From positions 1 through 13,976 of the forward strand of contig JBKPNX010000152.1 in NCBI GenBank assembly GCA_046732855.1: a stretch of DNA of 13,976 nt, given 5' to 3'. This DNA is from JBKPNX01 sp046732855 (GTDB lineage: Bacteria > Pseudomonadota > Alphaproteobacteria > Geminicoccales > Geminicoccaceae). Shown here one piece after another: positions 1-8,798 of the stretch. A program made the translations under genes and the position numbers. The notes below the pieces were generated by a model. The model had not been told where the DNA came from, did not search any database, and was given only the letters and a program-made list of their open reading frames with translations. Each line of letters opens with the position of its first letter. The stretch's first letter is position 1.

Positions 1-1290
<1,290 letters not shown>

Positions 1291-2320
1291 TTTGAGCGAC
1301 TTTCCCTCAAGCGTGGACCACGCCTTGCGCCGTGCCGACCGGCGCTATGCTGGACGATGCATTTGCTGAACTACCGGTGCAGGCTGGCGGCGCACCTGGG
1401 CCTGGAAAGCGGTGCAGTGGTGTGGCAACCGCGTACCTCTGGAGCGGGCGAGCCCAGCTACTATTGGCAGGTGACATGGCTCGATCCAGACACCGGGGCG
1501 TTCACTGCGGAGAAGACAACGGAGAGAATTCAAACTTGGCGGCAAGCCTAAGCTCGAGGCGACGTATCAGAGACCGGACGAAAGCACGGTACGTTTTCGG
1601 GTCGTCAAGAGATGCATCGTCGAATGGGCCCGGGAGATCCAGTCGGGCCGGCGGCTCACTTCCCGGCTGCTGTCCCCAGTCAGTCGCCGGTTTTGCTTCC
1701 TCTTGGAGGCCCCTCATCGCTCCCGGGCACCTGGAGGATTTACATCATCTCGCCGCGCACGCCGCCCAGCATTGGGGACGGTGCCCGAACGAAGATGGCT
1801 GTGCGCGGGCCGCAGGACCCACTTGGCAAGATCGAATCGAATACTGGCGCACCGCGCCCAGCAAGTGGGCGGCGCTTCCGAACATCGAACCATAGTCTTT
1901 CGCGGACCGTATCCCCAGCAGCCACTCAAGTTGCTCCCGATGGCACACCCGCGTCACATCTTGACGGATTCAGATTACTAGAACGCAGGGGATAATCAAG
2001 CCGTTAAGGCCAGACCTTTCCATATGGTTTGAATTTATAGCCACTGACCGGCGGAGGAAAACGCGGGGAACCAGTACGACTGCTCCTGTCGATGAGTGCC
2101 ATCACCCGGCGGGACTCGGCGAGCGCTCGCGATTGGCCTTCGACAATGAACTGTCATGGCGATCGCGCCCACTTTTAATCCTCATGATCCGCGACGTTGC
2201 GGTCAGCTTGCCCAAGCCGTCGAAGCAGCGGTCGCACGCCCCCTTTTCTACCGTTAAGCTGCGCATCGCGGTCAAACAGCGAAATTCTACGGCACGTTTA
2301 GCGAACTGGGCCTTCCGGGG
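1291..2320. other. Gene-poor interval, possible decayed coding sequence
   Basis: No convincing gene is seen over about 1 kb. One small candidate (1357-1551) is listed separately. From about 1526 a plus-strand frame stays open to 1981 and begins protein-like (it includes STVRFRVVKRCIVEW), but it has no ATG/GTG/TTG near its beginning and turns into low-quality sequence after about 1690. Neither strand gives a recognisable family. It is best read as degenerated coding DNA. No tRNA, CRISPR-like array or strong terminator was seen after the glgX stop. Confidence 0.5.
1357..1551 (+). CDS. Small hypothetical protein (64 aa), doubtful
   Basis: I do not recognise this protein. The 64-residue frame has a balanced composition and a block rich in aromatic residues (PSYYWQVTWLDPDTG) that looks more protein-like than the shadow frames around it. 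There is no clear Shine-Dalgarno sequence before the ATG. An adjacent frame continues with protein-like residues past the stop, so this may be the first piece of a frameshifted gene. It is followed by a gene-free stretch. It could equally be a chance ORF in GC-rich DNA. Confidence 0.25.
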   Translation: MHLLNYRCRLAAHLGLESGAVVWQPRTSGAGEPSYYWQVTWLDPDTGAFTAEKTTERIQTWRQA

Positions 2321-2480
2321 CAGGCAACTCGTTCCATGGGCGCAGGAAGCCGAACGGATCGGCGTGCCAGCGCCGCACTATATGGCGGGAGTCCAGGATG
2401 AGGCGAAGCACGCGACGAGCACGATGTCGCCGTTGAAGTCGTCCGACGTCGAGAAGCCGCAGCCCCAGCGGTAGATGGCG
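2321..2480 (-). pseudogene. LamG-like domain gene remnant, copy 1 (C-terminal part)
   Basis: On the minus strand this encodes YRWGCGFSTSDDFNGDI and VACFASSWTPA, then, after a two-base insertion near the middle, VRRWHADPFGFLRPWNELPA in another frame. The first part has the look of a LamG/concanavalin-A-like jelly-roll C-terminus (Gly-Trp-Gly-Phe-Ser-x-x-x-Asp-Phe-Asn-Gly-Asp). The RRWHADPFGFLRPW tail is shared with the three other copies in this window. Only about 50 codons remain, there is no start, and the shared tail is lost after ELPA. It is a broken fragment, not a gene. LamG domains usually bind glycans or act in surface or phage-type structural proteins; the role of this family is unknown. 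Confidence 0.7.
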
Positions 2481-2489
2481 CGGTCGACA

Positions 2490-2633
2490 GCGATGTACAG
2501 GTTCGTTGGGGTTGAGGCTTATGGCGCGGTTGATATGCATCTCAGCCGGCTCGAACTTTTGCTGGTGCTGATAGACGTGGCCCATCGCCTCATGGCTCGC
2601 GGCGTCGTGGTCATCGAGCGACAAGACACCTCG
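2490..2633 (-). pseudogene. TPR-repeat protein fragment
   Basis: A stretch of about 48 codons on the minus strand reads as one tetratricopeptide-like unit: HDAASHEAMGHVY, QHQQKFEPAEMHI and NRAISLNPNEP match the TPR pattern (small residue-Leu/Met-Gly-x-x-Tyr, then Ala-Glu, then Arg-Ala-Ile-x-Leu-Asn-Pro-Asn). Such units are common in C-terminal repeats of adenylate-cyclase-type and other scaffold proteins. It has no start or stop of its own. It lies between LamG remnant copies 2 and 1 and is joined to both only by an artefactual open frame (2298-2900). I read it as an inserted or rearranged gene scrap. Confidence 0.5.
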
Positions 2634-2957
2634 TTCAAGGGCGCAAGAAGCCGAACGGATCGGCGTGCCAGCGCCGCACCATGGCGGGGTCCAGGATGAG
2701 GCGAAGCACGCGATTAGCGCGACGTCGCCGTTGAAGTCCTGCGAGGTCGAGAACCCCCAGCCCCAACGGTAGAAGCCGAACAGGGCGCTGGTGATTGTGG
2801 CGGTGGCCGTACTGGAGGCACGTGATAAGCCGTCGACGTACAGCTCGAGGTGTCCTGGTCGCCAGGTCCCGACGATCGTCAACCAGGTCGTATCGTTCAC
2901 GATCGCGACGGAAGACGTGATGGTGGCCGTGCCGCCACCACTGGCCTGATGACGCGG
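2624..2957 (-). pseudogene. LamG-like domain gene remnant, copy 2
   Basis: Minus-strand translation gives VNDTTWLTIVGTWRP, LELYVDGLSRASSTATATI, YRWGWGFSTSQDFNGDVALI and ACFASSWTP. This is a recognisable LamG/concanavalin-A-like strand pattern (Asp-Thr-Thr-Trp-x-x-x-x-x-Thr-Trp, then Leu-Tyr-Val-Asp-Gly, then Phe-Asn-Gly-Asp). A one-base deletion in the C run just after Trp-Thr-Pro shifts MVRRWHADPFGFLRP out of frame. The N-terminal part of the parent protein is missing; about 75 bases upstream on this strand lies the IS110 remnant. The open frame 2298-2900 on this strand is a chimera of this copy, a TPR fragment and copy 1, and should not be taken as a gene. Confidence 0.72.
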
Positions 2958-3029
2958 GCCGGCCGCGATGACCGCTATGTTGGTAAGCGGGTCGTTTCGC
3001 GCCGAGAGGAAGGCAGCTTTCGTTAGACT

Positions 3030-3265
3030 ACCGCTATGGCGCCATCAGCCAGACATCGTGCCCGAACGCGCCCAGCTCGCGTGCCCAACAGTGCCCCGCT
3101 GCCACACGCCTCGATGCCGATCCGACAGGGCTCGACCGTCGCGAAGAACGCAGCACCCGTGACCGTCGCAGGCGTCGCCGAACCACCCCCCCGTCGGCAT
3201 CAATGCCGTGCACTTGGAGCACCGACTTTTGCTATGTACAACCCGACCACTACTACCTGTCCCAT
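3030..3265 (-). mobile_element. IS110-family transposase, 5' remnant with three frameshifts
   Basis: The minus strand carries the beginning of an IS110-type (DEDD/RuvC-like) transposase. An ATG at 3265-3263 follows a good ribosome binding site (GGGGAGGAGAGCG) and encodes MGQVVVVGLYIAK. After a one-base insertion it continues LQVHGIDADGGVVRRRLRRS. After a one-base deletion it reads AFFATVEPCRIGIEACGSG, and after another one-base insertion HCWARELGAFGHDVWLMAP. These pieces together follow the familiar IS110 N-terminus order (VGLDIAK, FQVHGID, FF, GIEACG, HxWARELxxLGH). Similarity fades after about 3030, so the catalytic remainder and the Ser-containing C-terminal domain are absent. The asparagine or aspartate usually found in VGxDxAK is Tyr here. 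It is a dead fragment. Confidence 0.8.
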
Positions 3266-3384
3266 CGCTCTCCTCCCCGGTCATCCGTCGCAGCTCACGC
3301 TGCTCGTTGGGTGGAGAGCCGTCCACGGCATCAAAAGCAGACTCTCGCGCCGGCGGTATCGGCCACTATGGTCGCTACCGCCCG

Positions 3385-4812
3385 TCAGAGACCCGTCTCG
3401 GCCGTCACTCGGCCCGAGGCGACCGCGGCCTGGAGCGCCACGAAGTCCCGCTCGTTCTGGTCGGCGTAGGTATCGGCGAACGAGGCCATCGCCCGGTCGA
3501 AGGCATCCGACTTGCCCAGGTACGCGCTGATCGCGATCCGGTCGCCCGAGCGTGCGTGGGCGCGCGCGAGCGTCCAGCCGCAGATCTTCCCGTACGCGGC
3601 CAGGCCGGGCGGTCCCAGCGCCTCGATCACCAGTGAGCTCTTCCAGTCCTTAAGTTGGCGCACGTAGAAGTCCCGTTGGTGCCCCTCGAGCCCGAACCTA
3701 CCGCGCTGCCAGCCGATGAAGATGTCAGTAGTGGCCTGCATCAACCGCTGCCCTGCGACGACCCGCTGGCCGGAATTCGGAAACTCGCTCTTGCCCACGA
3801 ACCGCTCGAGCACAGACGGCTGCGCCTCCTTGATTTGGAGGAAGAGGGGATCCTGGCCGTCGACGCCCAGGAAGAGGGCGAACCAGTCGCGGGTGCCGAC
3901 GCTCCCGACCCCGACCACCTTGCGGGCAAGGTCGACGAAGCGGAACTGATCGAGCAGGGCGCGCAGGTCGCTGCCCAGCGTGCCCCGGTAGACGCGGAAC
4001 CCGTCTCGGATCTCGCTCAAGATCTGGTCGCGGCTCTCCCCCGGGGGAAACAGATCGACGATCGGCACGATCAGCGGCGGGTCACTGATGATGCGGGGCT
4101 CGCCGTCGACGAGGTGCGTCAGCTCCTCGTAGGCGCGCATGCTGTCGCGCGTGCGCGCCTTGGCGACGTCGGTCTCTGCCTTCTTCAGCCGCTTCGGGTC
4201 GACTCCGGCCTTGAACTCGCGCAACGCGTGCTTCATCGGGAGGCTTGCGTACCAAACCTGAAGATTGCGCATCGCGGCGAAGCCGGTCATCGCCTTCCGG
4301 TACGAGCGGGCCGTGGCCAGCACGGCCGCTTCCCGTTCCTTTCGCGAGAAGCCGTTTTCGCGGCCCGCGACCTCGAAGCTCGCCGCCAGCCGCTTCACGT
4401 CCCACTCCCACGGCCCCGGCGCCGTCTCGTCGAAGTCGTTGATGTCGAAGACGAGGGTCCGCTCCTGCGAGCCGAACGTGCCGAAGTTCGAGAGGTGCGC
4501 GTCGCCGCACAGCTGGGTGCGAATACTCGAGTTCGGTGTCTGCGAGAGATCCGTCGCCATGATCAGTGCGCCGCCGCGGTAGAAGGCGAACGCAGACGAA
4601 AGCATCCGGCCGTACCGGATCGGCACCAACTCGGGCGCGCGAGTGATCGCCTGCTCCTCGAGCAAGGCCACTGGGTCCCGATCACGGGGGATCTCGATCT
4701 CGGCCTGGAGCGTCCGCGGCACCTCGACCCGTGCTGCCTTGCCGCGCGCCACACGCTCGGCGGGGGTGAAGTGCGGGACGACCGTGGGCCGGCCTGCTTC
4801 AACCCTGCTCAT
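3385..4812 (-). CDS. DUF2252 domain-containing protein
   Basis: This is a 475-residue cytoplasmic protein of the DUF2252 family, whose function is not established. The family shows kinase-like/phosphotransferase-like motifs, and here CGDAHLSNFG (about residues 102-111) and FDINDFDETAPGPWEWD (about 122-138) correspond to the HxxN and Asp-containing elements of aminoglycoside-phosphotransferase-like folds. The N-terminal LVPIRYGRM and FAFYRGGA blocks are also family hallmarks. Length is normal and the frame is intact. The ATG at 4812-4810 is supported by a strong ribosome binding site (AGAAGGGGG, four bases upstream). It faces away from the aquaporin gene, sharing a 318-base intergenic region. 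A role in phosphoryl transfer would be inference only. Confidence 0.92.
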   Translation of the reverse strand: MSRVEAGRPTVVPHFTPAERVARGKAARVEVPRTLQAEIEIPRDRDPVALLEEQAITRAPELVPIRYGRMLSSAFAFYRGGALIMATDLSQTPNSSIRTQLCGDAHLSNFGTFGSQERTLVFDINDFDETAPGPWEWDVKRLAASFEVAGRENGFSRKEREAAVLATARSYRKAMTGFAAMRNLQVWYASLPMKHALREFKAGVDPKRLKKAETDVAKARTRDSMRAYEELTHLVDGEPRIISDPPLIVPIVDLFPPGESRDQILSEIRDGFRVYRGTLGSDLRALLDQFRFVDLARKVVGVGSVGTRDWFALFLGVDGQDPLFLQIKEAQPSVLERFVGKSEFPNSGQRVVAGQRLMQATTDIFIGWQRGRFGLEGHQRDFYVRQLKDWKSSLVIEALGPPGLAAYGKICGWTLARAHARSGDRIAISAYLGKSDAFDRAMASFADTYADQNERDFVALQAAVASGRVTAETGL

Positions 4813-5130
4813 CGGGCCCCCTTCTCTGTGGCCATGCAGTGCTCGAACTATCGCCCTCCCATGTCGCCGTCAAAGGCTCCATCCGATCGCGCGCCCGCAC
4901 GTCCAGCCGCCGGCTGGGTGGCGTGCGCTGGCGGAGCGTGAGATGAGCGAAGCGTCGGTCAGTCACCTTCACACCTGGAGGGCGAAGACCCATACTGACA
5001 GGCCTTCCGCTCTCCGTGTCACGGTTGACCGCGCGCGGCTCTTTGCATAGCGTCGCGCCATGCGAGCCTCAGGGCCGATCGTTCATCGAATCGATGATAC
5101 TCACGCCCCGACTGACGGGTAGAAGTCATC
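4813..5130. promoter_or_regulatory. Divergent promoter region between DUF2252 and aquaporin genes
   Basis: This 318-base interval separates two divergently transcribed intact genes, so it must hold promoters for both. The best plus-strand candidate I see is TTGACC at 5025-5030 with TAGCGT at 5048-5053, a 17-base spacing. The -35 box is good but the -10 box is weak, and it lies about 78 bases before the aquaporin start. I see no clear GGAAC-N16/17-CGTT general-stress (EcfG) promoter. No gene is supported here. Confidence 0.4.
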
Positions 5131-5940
5131 GTGGCGAGTGCCCCTGGCCAACATCTTCTCCAAAGGTACGACCAGTCGCTGGTCGACACGTTCGCGAACT
5201 TCGCCGATCCGAAGCAGGAGTGGCGCAGGCTATTCTCCGAGCTGCTGGGGACGTTTTTCCTCGTCCTCGTCGCCGCTGGCGGCGGGATGATGGGGCAGGC
5301 GTTTCCCAACACCATCAGCCGTACCGCGGCAGTCGTCGCGCCCGGGCTGATGGTGATGGCGGTCATCCTGTTTATGGGCAAAGTGTCCGGCGCCCACTTG
5401 AATCCCGCCGTCAGCGTTGCCTTTTCGCTCCGCGGCGACTTCCCGTGGCGTCGCGTGCCCGGGTACATCATCGCGCAGCTGGTCGGCGCCACGTTCGCGG
5501 CGCTGTTCCTGCACGTTGTGATCAACGTCTCGTCGACCTACGGGTCGAACTATCCGGCGGCCGGCTACTCGGCGGGCAGTGCGTTCCTGATGGAGGGGGT
5601 GCTGACGTTCGGGCTCGTCAGCGTCATTCTCGGTACCGCATCCGGAGCGCAGAACATCGGCGTCTTCGGGTCGATCGGGGTCGGGGCCTACATCGCGCTC
5701 GCGGGCCTTTGGGGAAGTCCAATCTCCGGTGCGTCGATGAACCCCGCACGCACGTTCGGGCCGAATCTTGTCGGCACCGATTTCACAAGCTACTGGGTCT
5801 ACGTGGCGGGCCCTCTGGCCGGCGCGATGCTCGCGGTGGCAGCGGCATGGGTGCTGCGAGGGCCGGGCGGGGGGCGCGCCGGGTCAGTCGCCGCCCAGGG
5901 CGACCTCTACACCGAGATCGAGCACCCCGACAAAGCCTGA
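5131..5940 (+). CDS. Aquaporin-family (MIP) channel
   Basis: This is a 269-residue inner-membrane channel of the major intrinsic protein family, predicted to pass water and/or small neutral solutes. Both signature half-helix motifs are present: GAHLNPAVS (NPA at residues 91-93) and GASMNPARTFGP (NPA at 204-206) with the conserved pore Arg207. Six hydrophobic segments fit the family. By alignment in my head to E. coli AqpZ, the aromatic/Arg filter positions are Pro71 (AqpZ Phe43), Gly192 (His174), Ala201 (Thr183) and Arg207, so it does not look like a strict water channel. The start chosen is GTG at 5131, which leaves a hydrophilic N-terminus of about 33 residues; the ribosome binding site (AGAAG) is modest. 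The next gene, on the same strand 119 bases on, is an ion-channel-like protein. Confidence 0.93.
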   Translation: MASAPGQHLLQRYDQSLVDTFANFADPKQEWRRLFSELLGTFFLVLVAAGGGMMGQAFPNTISRTAAVVAPGLMVMAVILFMGKVSGAHLNPAVSVAFSLRGDFPWRRVPGYIIAQLVGATFAALFLHVVINVSSTYGSNYPAAGYSAGSAFLMEGVLTFGLVSVILGTASGAQNIGVFGSIGVGAYIALAGLWGSPISGASMNPARTFGPNLVGTDFTSYWVYVAGPLAGAMLAVAAAWVLRGPGGGRAGSVAAQGDLYTEIEHPDKA

Positions 5941-6059
5941 AGCGATATATAGACCGTGACCCGTCGCCCGCGTGGGCAGCGTAGGATCCAGGGCGCATCG
6001 ACCTTCGCTCTTGCCTTTTGGCGCAATGAGCCGACGGGCGTCGAAACGACCAGAGACGG

Positions 6060-6866
6060 ATGCCCATCTACCGCGTGACCGAGCTTCGGTCCAGCCGGCT
6101 GCGCTTGCAACAGTGGCGGCGCCGCCTCGTGCATACCGTCATCCTACTGGCGATGACGATCGTCCTCTGCGCGATTGGGATGATCGCGCTGGACCCGTCT
6201 GGCCAGCCGTTGTCTGCCAAGGTGTTCCAGGGGCTGTGGAACGCATTCAATTTGGTCACGACTCTGGGCGACTTCACCACTCTGGGTCGGCCCGAGAAGA
6301 TTTTCATGATGGTGACGATGTGTGTCTTTCTGATGATTGGCGGTTACACGCTGTCGACGTTGACCGGCATCCTTTCCAGCGATGCCGTCATGACGCTGCG
6401 GGAGAACAAGACGATGGAACGGAAGCTTGATCGGGTCGCCGACCATGTCATCGTCATCGGCTTCGCTGCCCTTGGCCGACTGGTCGCGGGCCGGCTGCGC
6501 GATGCCGGAGAGCACGTGATCGTCATCGATCGAGCTGGCGACCTGGCTGCCCAAGCTTCCAATCTCGGATATCTGGTGGTCCAAGGCGACGCCGGGGTGG
6601 ACGACGCCGTGCTCGACCACTCGGGGGTCGAGCGGGCCAAGGCGCTCGTGGTGACCACCGAGGACCCGGACCGTAAGCTTTCGATCACATTGCTGGCCCA
6701 TTCCATCAATCCAAAGTTGAAGATTGCCGTGACCGGGGCGAGCACCCCAGGCGCAGGGCTGCTCCATCGCGCGGGCGCATCGGAGGTGGTGATCACGGAC
6801 GATCTGATTGCCGAGGCGCTGGTCGATCGGCTCGGCAAGGGACAAAAGCCCGATGGCGGCGGTTGA
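6060..6866 (+). CDS. Two-TM channel-like protein with C-terminal NAD-binding RCK/TrkA-N domain
   Basis: The 268-residue protein has the layout of a prokaryotic ligand-gated channel. TM1 is about residues 24-44 and a pore-helix-like stretch about 58-72. TM2 is about 79-104, and a Rossmann-type RCK_N/TrkA-N domain starts at about 129 (HVIVIGFAALGRLVAGRL, then VIVIDRAG and VVQGDAGVDDAVL). The nucleotide-binding loop is GFAALG, with Ala where the middle Gly of GxGxxG is usual. The pore motif is LVTTLGDFTTLG: relative to the K+ filter TVGYGD the Tyr-Gly pair is absent, so K+ selectivity is doubtful. The start is ATG at 6060 with AGAGACGG just upstream. It follows the aquaporin gene and may be co-transcribed. 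Family membership is secure; ion selectivity and ligand are unknown. Confidence 0.88.
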   Translation: MPIYRVTELRSSRLRLQQWRRRLVHTVILLAMTIVLCAIGMIALDPSGQPLSAKVFQGLWNAFNLVTTLGDFTTLGRPEKIFMMVTMCVFLMIGGYTLSTLTGILSSDAVMTLRENKTMERKLDRVADHVIVIGFAALGRLVAGRLRDAGEHVIVIDRAGDLAAQASNLGYLVVQGDAGVDDAVLDHSGVERAKALVVTTEDPDRKLSITLLAHSINPKLKIAVTGASTPGAGLLHRAGASEVVITDDLIAEALVDRLGKGQKPDGGG

Positions 6867-7296
6867 CCCATGCGCGCAGCGCCGAGAAGCCGGAGGTACG
6901 GGCGCTCACGCTAGATCGACGCGCAGCAGAGGCGGGATGGCGCTGCGGCTGACCCTGTTTGGGGGCCCTCGTCCTTTGAGCCGCGGTCGCGCAATGCGCG
7001 ATGCGCTGTTTGGCCCAAGCCGATCTGGGGAACAGTTGATTTCGGGAAGGTCGGCTGTGTGGTCACAAGCGACGTCGTTCGATGCGTCCGCCGGTGTCTG
7101 CTCTCTGGCAAAGCAGCAGACGGAGGTAGCTCCACGCCACCTTCGGACTCAATGAGCATCTTCGCTGGGAGGAACCTGGGTGGCAATGGGGCGGAACACG
7201 TTCGTGATCCTTGTCACGAGTATGGCCGCGGACTTCGCAGCGGGAACGGGCCGGGCTTCACGCGCGCGAGGCCTGTGGGACGACGCCGACGGAACC
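6867..7296. other. Intergenic interval without a supported gene
   Basis: Nothing coding is convincing here on either strand. The open frames present are Arg-rich shadows without ribosome binding sites. No tRNA-like fold or terminator was noticed after the channel gene stop at 6866. It ends where the third LamG-like remnant begins. Confidence 0.5.
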
Positions 7297-7510
7297 GGCA
7301 AGCTACCCATCAGGAAGGTGACCACGCCGGTGCCGGTCCAGGGGGACGTGGCGGGTGGCGCACTCCCCATGAGCGCAGGCACCTCGTTCCATGGGCGCAG
7401 GAAGTCAAAGGGGTCGGCGTGCCACCGGCGGACCATGTGGCCGGTCCAGCAGGCGCCGCAGCACAGGATCAGGGCGATGTCGCGTTCGAAGTCCTGCGTC
7501 AAGGACGCAT
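7297..7510 (-). pseudogene. LamG-like domain gene remnant, copy 3 (C-terminal tail)
   Basis: The minus strand encodes QDFERDIALILCCGACW, then MVRRWHADPFDFLRPWNEV, PALMGSAPP and TGTGVVTFLMG. This is the most continuous version of the shared tail, uninterrupted across the point where the other copies are broken. The jelly-roll part upstream of QDF is missing, and at the 3' end a one-base deletion removes the TAG stop present in copy 4, so the frame runs on into unrelated sequence to 7149. Cys residues (LCCGAC) replace the ACFAAS of other copies. It sits between the channel gene and the copper cluster. Confidence 0.65.
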
Positions 7511-7562
7511 TCCGGCATGAAGCCTTGCTGAAGTTAGATCAGAGCGTCATCATAGACGCACC

Positions 7563-7919
7563 ATGAAACGGTGGTCCTGGCATTGGACGCGCGCTCTGCT
7601 CCTGGCGGTCTTGCTGGGGCTCAATATGAGCCTGTCCTTCGTCCAGGGCAGCGTCATGGCAGCAGCGATGGCCATCCAGGCTGATGACGCCCATCATGGA
7701 TCGATCGGCTGCGACGGCTGCAGTGGCTGCGATCACACCGATATGAACGCTGGCACCTGCCTCACTGCATGCGGACATGCCGCTCAAGGTCTTATGCCAG
7801 GGGAACTGCTGACGCTGCCATCAGCGTCTCGAACAGATTTCCAGGTTGCTAGGCTGCACTTGAGCGGCCAGTTCCACAGGCCCGATCACGGTCCTCCCAA
7901 GATCGTCATCCTTGGTTGA
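7563..7919 (+). CDS. Small exported Cys/His-rich protein, possible metal-binding
   Basis: I do not recognise a named family with confidence. The 118-residue protein has an N-terminal signal-peptide-like segment (basic MKRWSWHWTR, hydrophobic about 11-36, small residues before about 40), so it is likely periplasmic or membrane-anchored. The mature part has DDAHHGSIGCDGCSGCDHTD (Cys50, Cys53, Cys56 and several His/Asp), then CLTACGH (Cys66, Cys70), and a proline-rich end, HRPDHGPPKIVILG. Short exported proteins of this look, some called DUF2946-like, are found beside copper genes in alphaproteobacteria. It precedes a multicopper oxidase and a DUF411 gene on the same strand, which favours a copper-related role. 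That is inference from context and composition. No strong ribosome binding site is visible before the ATG. Confidence 0.65.
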   Translation: MKRWSWHWTRALLLAVLLGLNMSLSFVQGSVMAAAMAIQADDAHHGSIGCDGCSGCDHTDMNAGTCLTACGHAAQGLMPGELLTLPSASRTDFQVARLHLSGQFHRPDHGPPKIVILG

Positions 7920-8026
7920 CGCGTGATCCGCTCGGGGGCGATCGGACCACGGTCTGCGCCTGCCGATCGGCACAGGAGCGCGCAATGCCGGGCTGAACGT
8001 CCGGCTGTGGTTGACACTATCCAAGG

Positions 8027-8737
8027 GTGAGTGCTGGTGTCGTGAGAGCATTCCATCGACGATTCCTATCGCGTCGCACCTTCCTGGCAGCGAGCGGCGC
8101 TGCGGCAGCCGCATCGGTACTGCGGCCGTGGCACGCTCAGGCCGCCGGGGCCACAGACGTTCATCTGATTGCCCAACCGGGCCATGCGCACCTCGTCGGC
8201 GGCTCGTACCCCGAGACCGCCGTCTGGGCCTATAACGACAAGGTGCCAGGCCCGGAAATACGGGTACGACAAGGCGGGCGTCTGCGCATCACGGTCGAGA
8301 ACCGGCTCGCCGAGGAGACCACCGTCCATTGGCATGGCCTTCGCGTGTCGAACCCGATGGACGGCGTGCCGCATCTGACGCAGCCGCCGATCGCGCCCGG
8401 CGGGACCTTCGGCTACGAGTTCAAGGTCCCGAATGCAGGCACCTACTGGTACCATCCGCACCAGCGCAGCTTCGAGCATGTCGGCCGCGGCCTCTACGGG
8501 CAGCTGATCGTCGAGAAGTGAGAGCCGATCGAGGTCGATCGCGACATCACCTGGGTGCTCGACGACTGGCGCCTCTTGCAGGACGCCCAGATCAGTGACG
8601 ACTTCGGCAACTTCATGGACAGCAGCCACAATGGCCGGGTCGACAACACGGTCACGGTCAACGGCCGCATCCTCGAGAGCTTCGCGGTCCGCGCCGGCGA
8701 GCGGCTGCGGCTCCGTCTGATCAATGCCGCCCACGCC
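8027..8737 (+). pseudogene. Multicopper oxidase, broken (in-frame TGA, C-terminus missing)
   Basis: The first 164 codons encode a Tat-exported cupredoxin-type oxidase N-terminus. A twin-arginine signal (LSRRTFLAASG) is followed by VHWHGLRV and YWYHPHQRSFEHVGRGLYG, the first two copper-ligand His motifs of multicopper oxidases. A TGA at 8519-8521 interrupts the frame, but the same frame continues with family sequence: DRDITWVLDDWRLLQDAQ, NTVTVNGRILESFAVRAGE, LRLRLINAAHA. Homology then stops at about 8737, and the remaining domains with the C-terminal HxxHxH and HCH copper motifs are absent; the family is usually about 450-500 residues. The start could be GTG at 8027 or GTG at 8042. A shortened single-domain product to 8521 is possible but would lack the type 1 copper site. 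Confidence 0.85.
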
Positions 8738-8798
8738 GGGATGATGGGGGTGATCAGGGGTCGCGTGAATAACGACTCCAACCGATGGAGACACAGCC

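Noticed and set aside
3655..4941. Long plus-strand open frame of 428 codons
   Set aside because: It is the antisense shadow of the DUF2252 gene, which has family motifs, normal length and a strong ribosome binding site.
5016..5984. 322-codon plus-strand frame overlapping the aquaporin
   Set aside because: Arg-rich out-of-frame translation of the aquaporin gene; the in-frame protein has both NPA motifs.
7169..7200. GGAAC near 7171 followed by CGTT as a general-stress sigma promoter
   Set aside because: The spacing is about 23 bases rather than 16-17, and no gene follows.
7059..7566. Plus-strand frames of about 128-153 codons
   Set aside because: They lie opposite LamG remnant copy 3 and carry no recognisable motif.
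8010..8040. TTGACA at 8011-8016 as a -35 box or MerR/CueR-type operator for the oxidase
   Set aside because: No -10-like element at 17 or 19-20 bases and no dyad typical of CueR sites.
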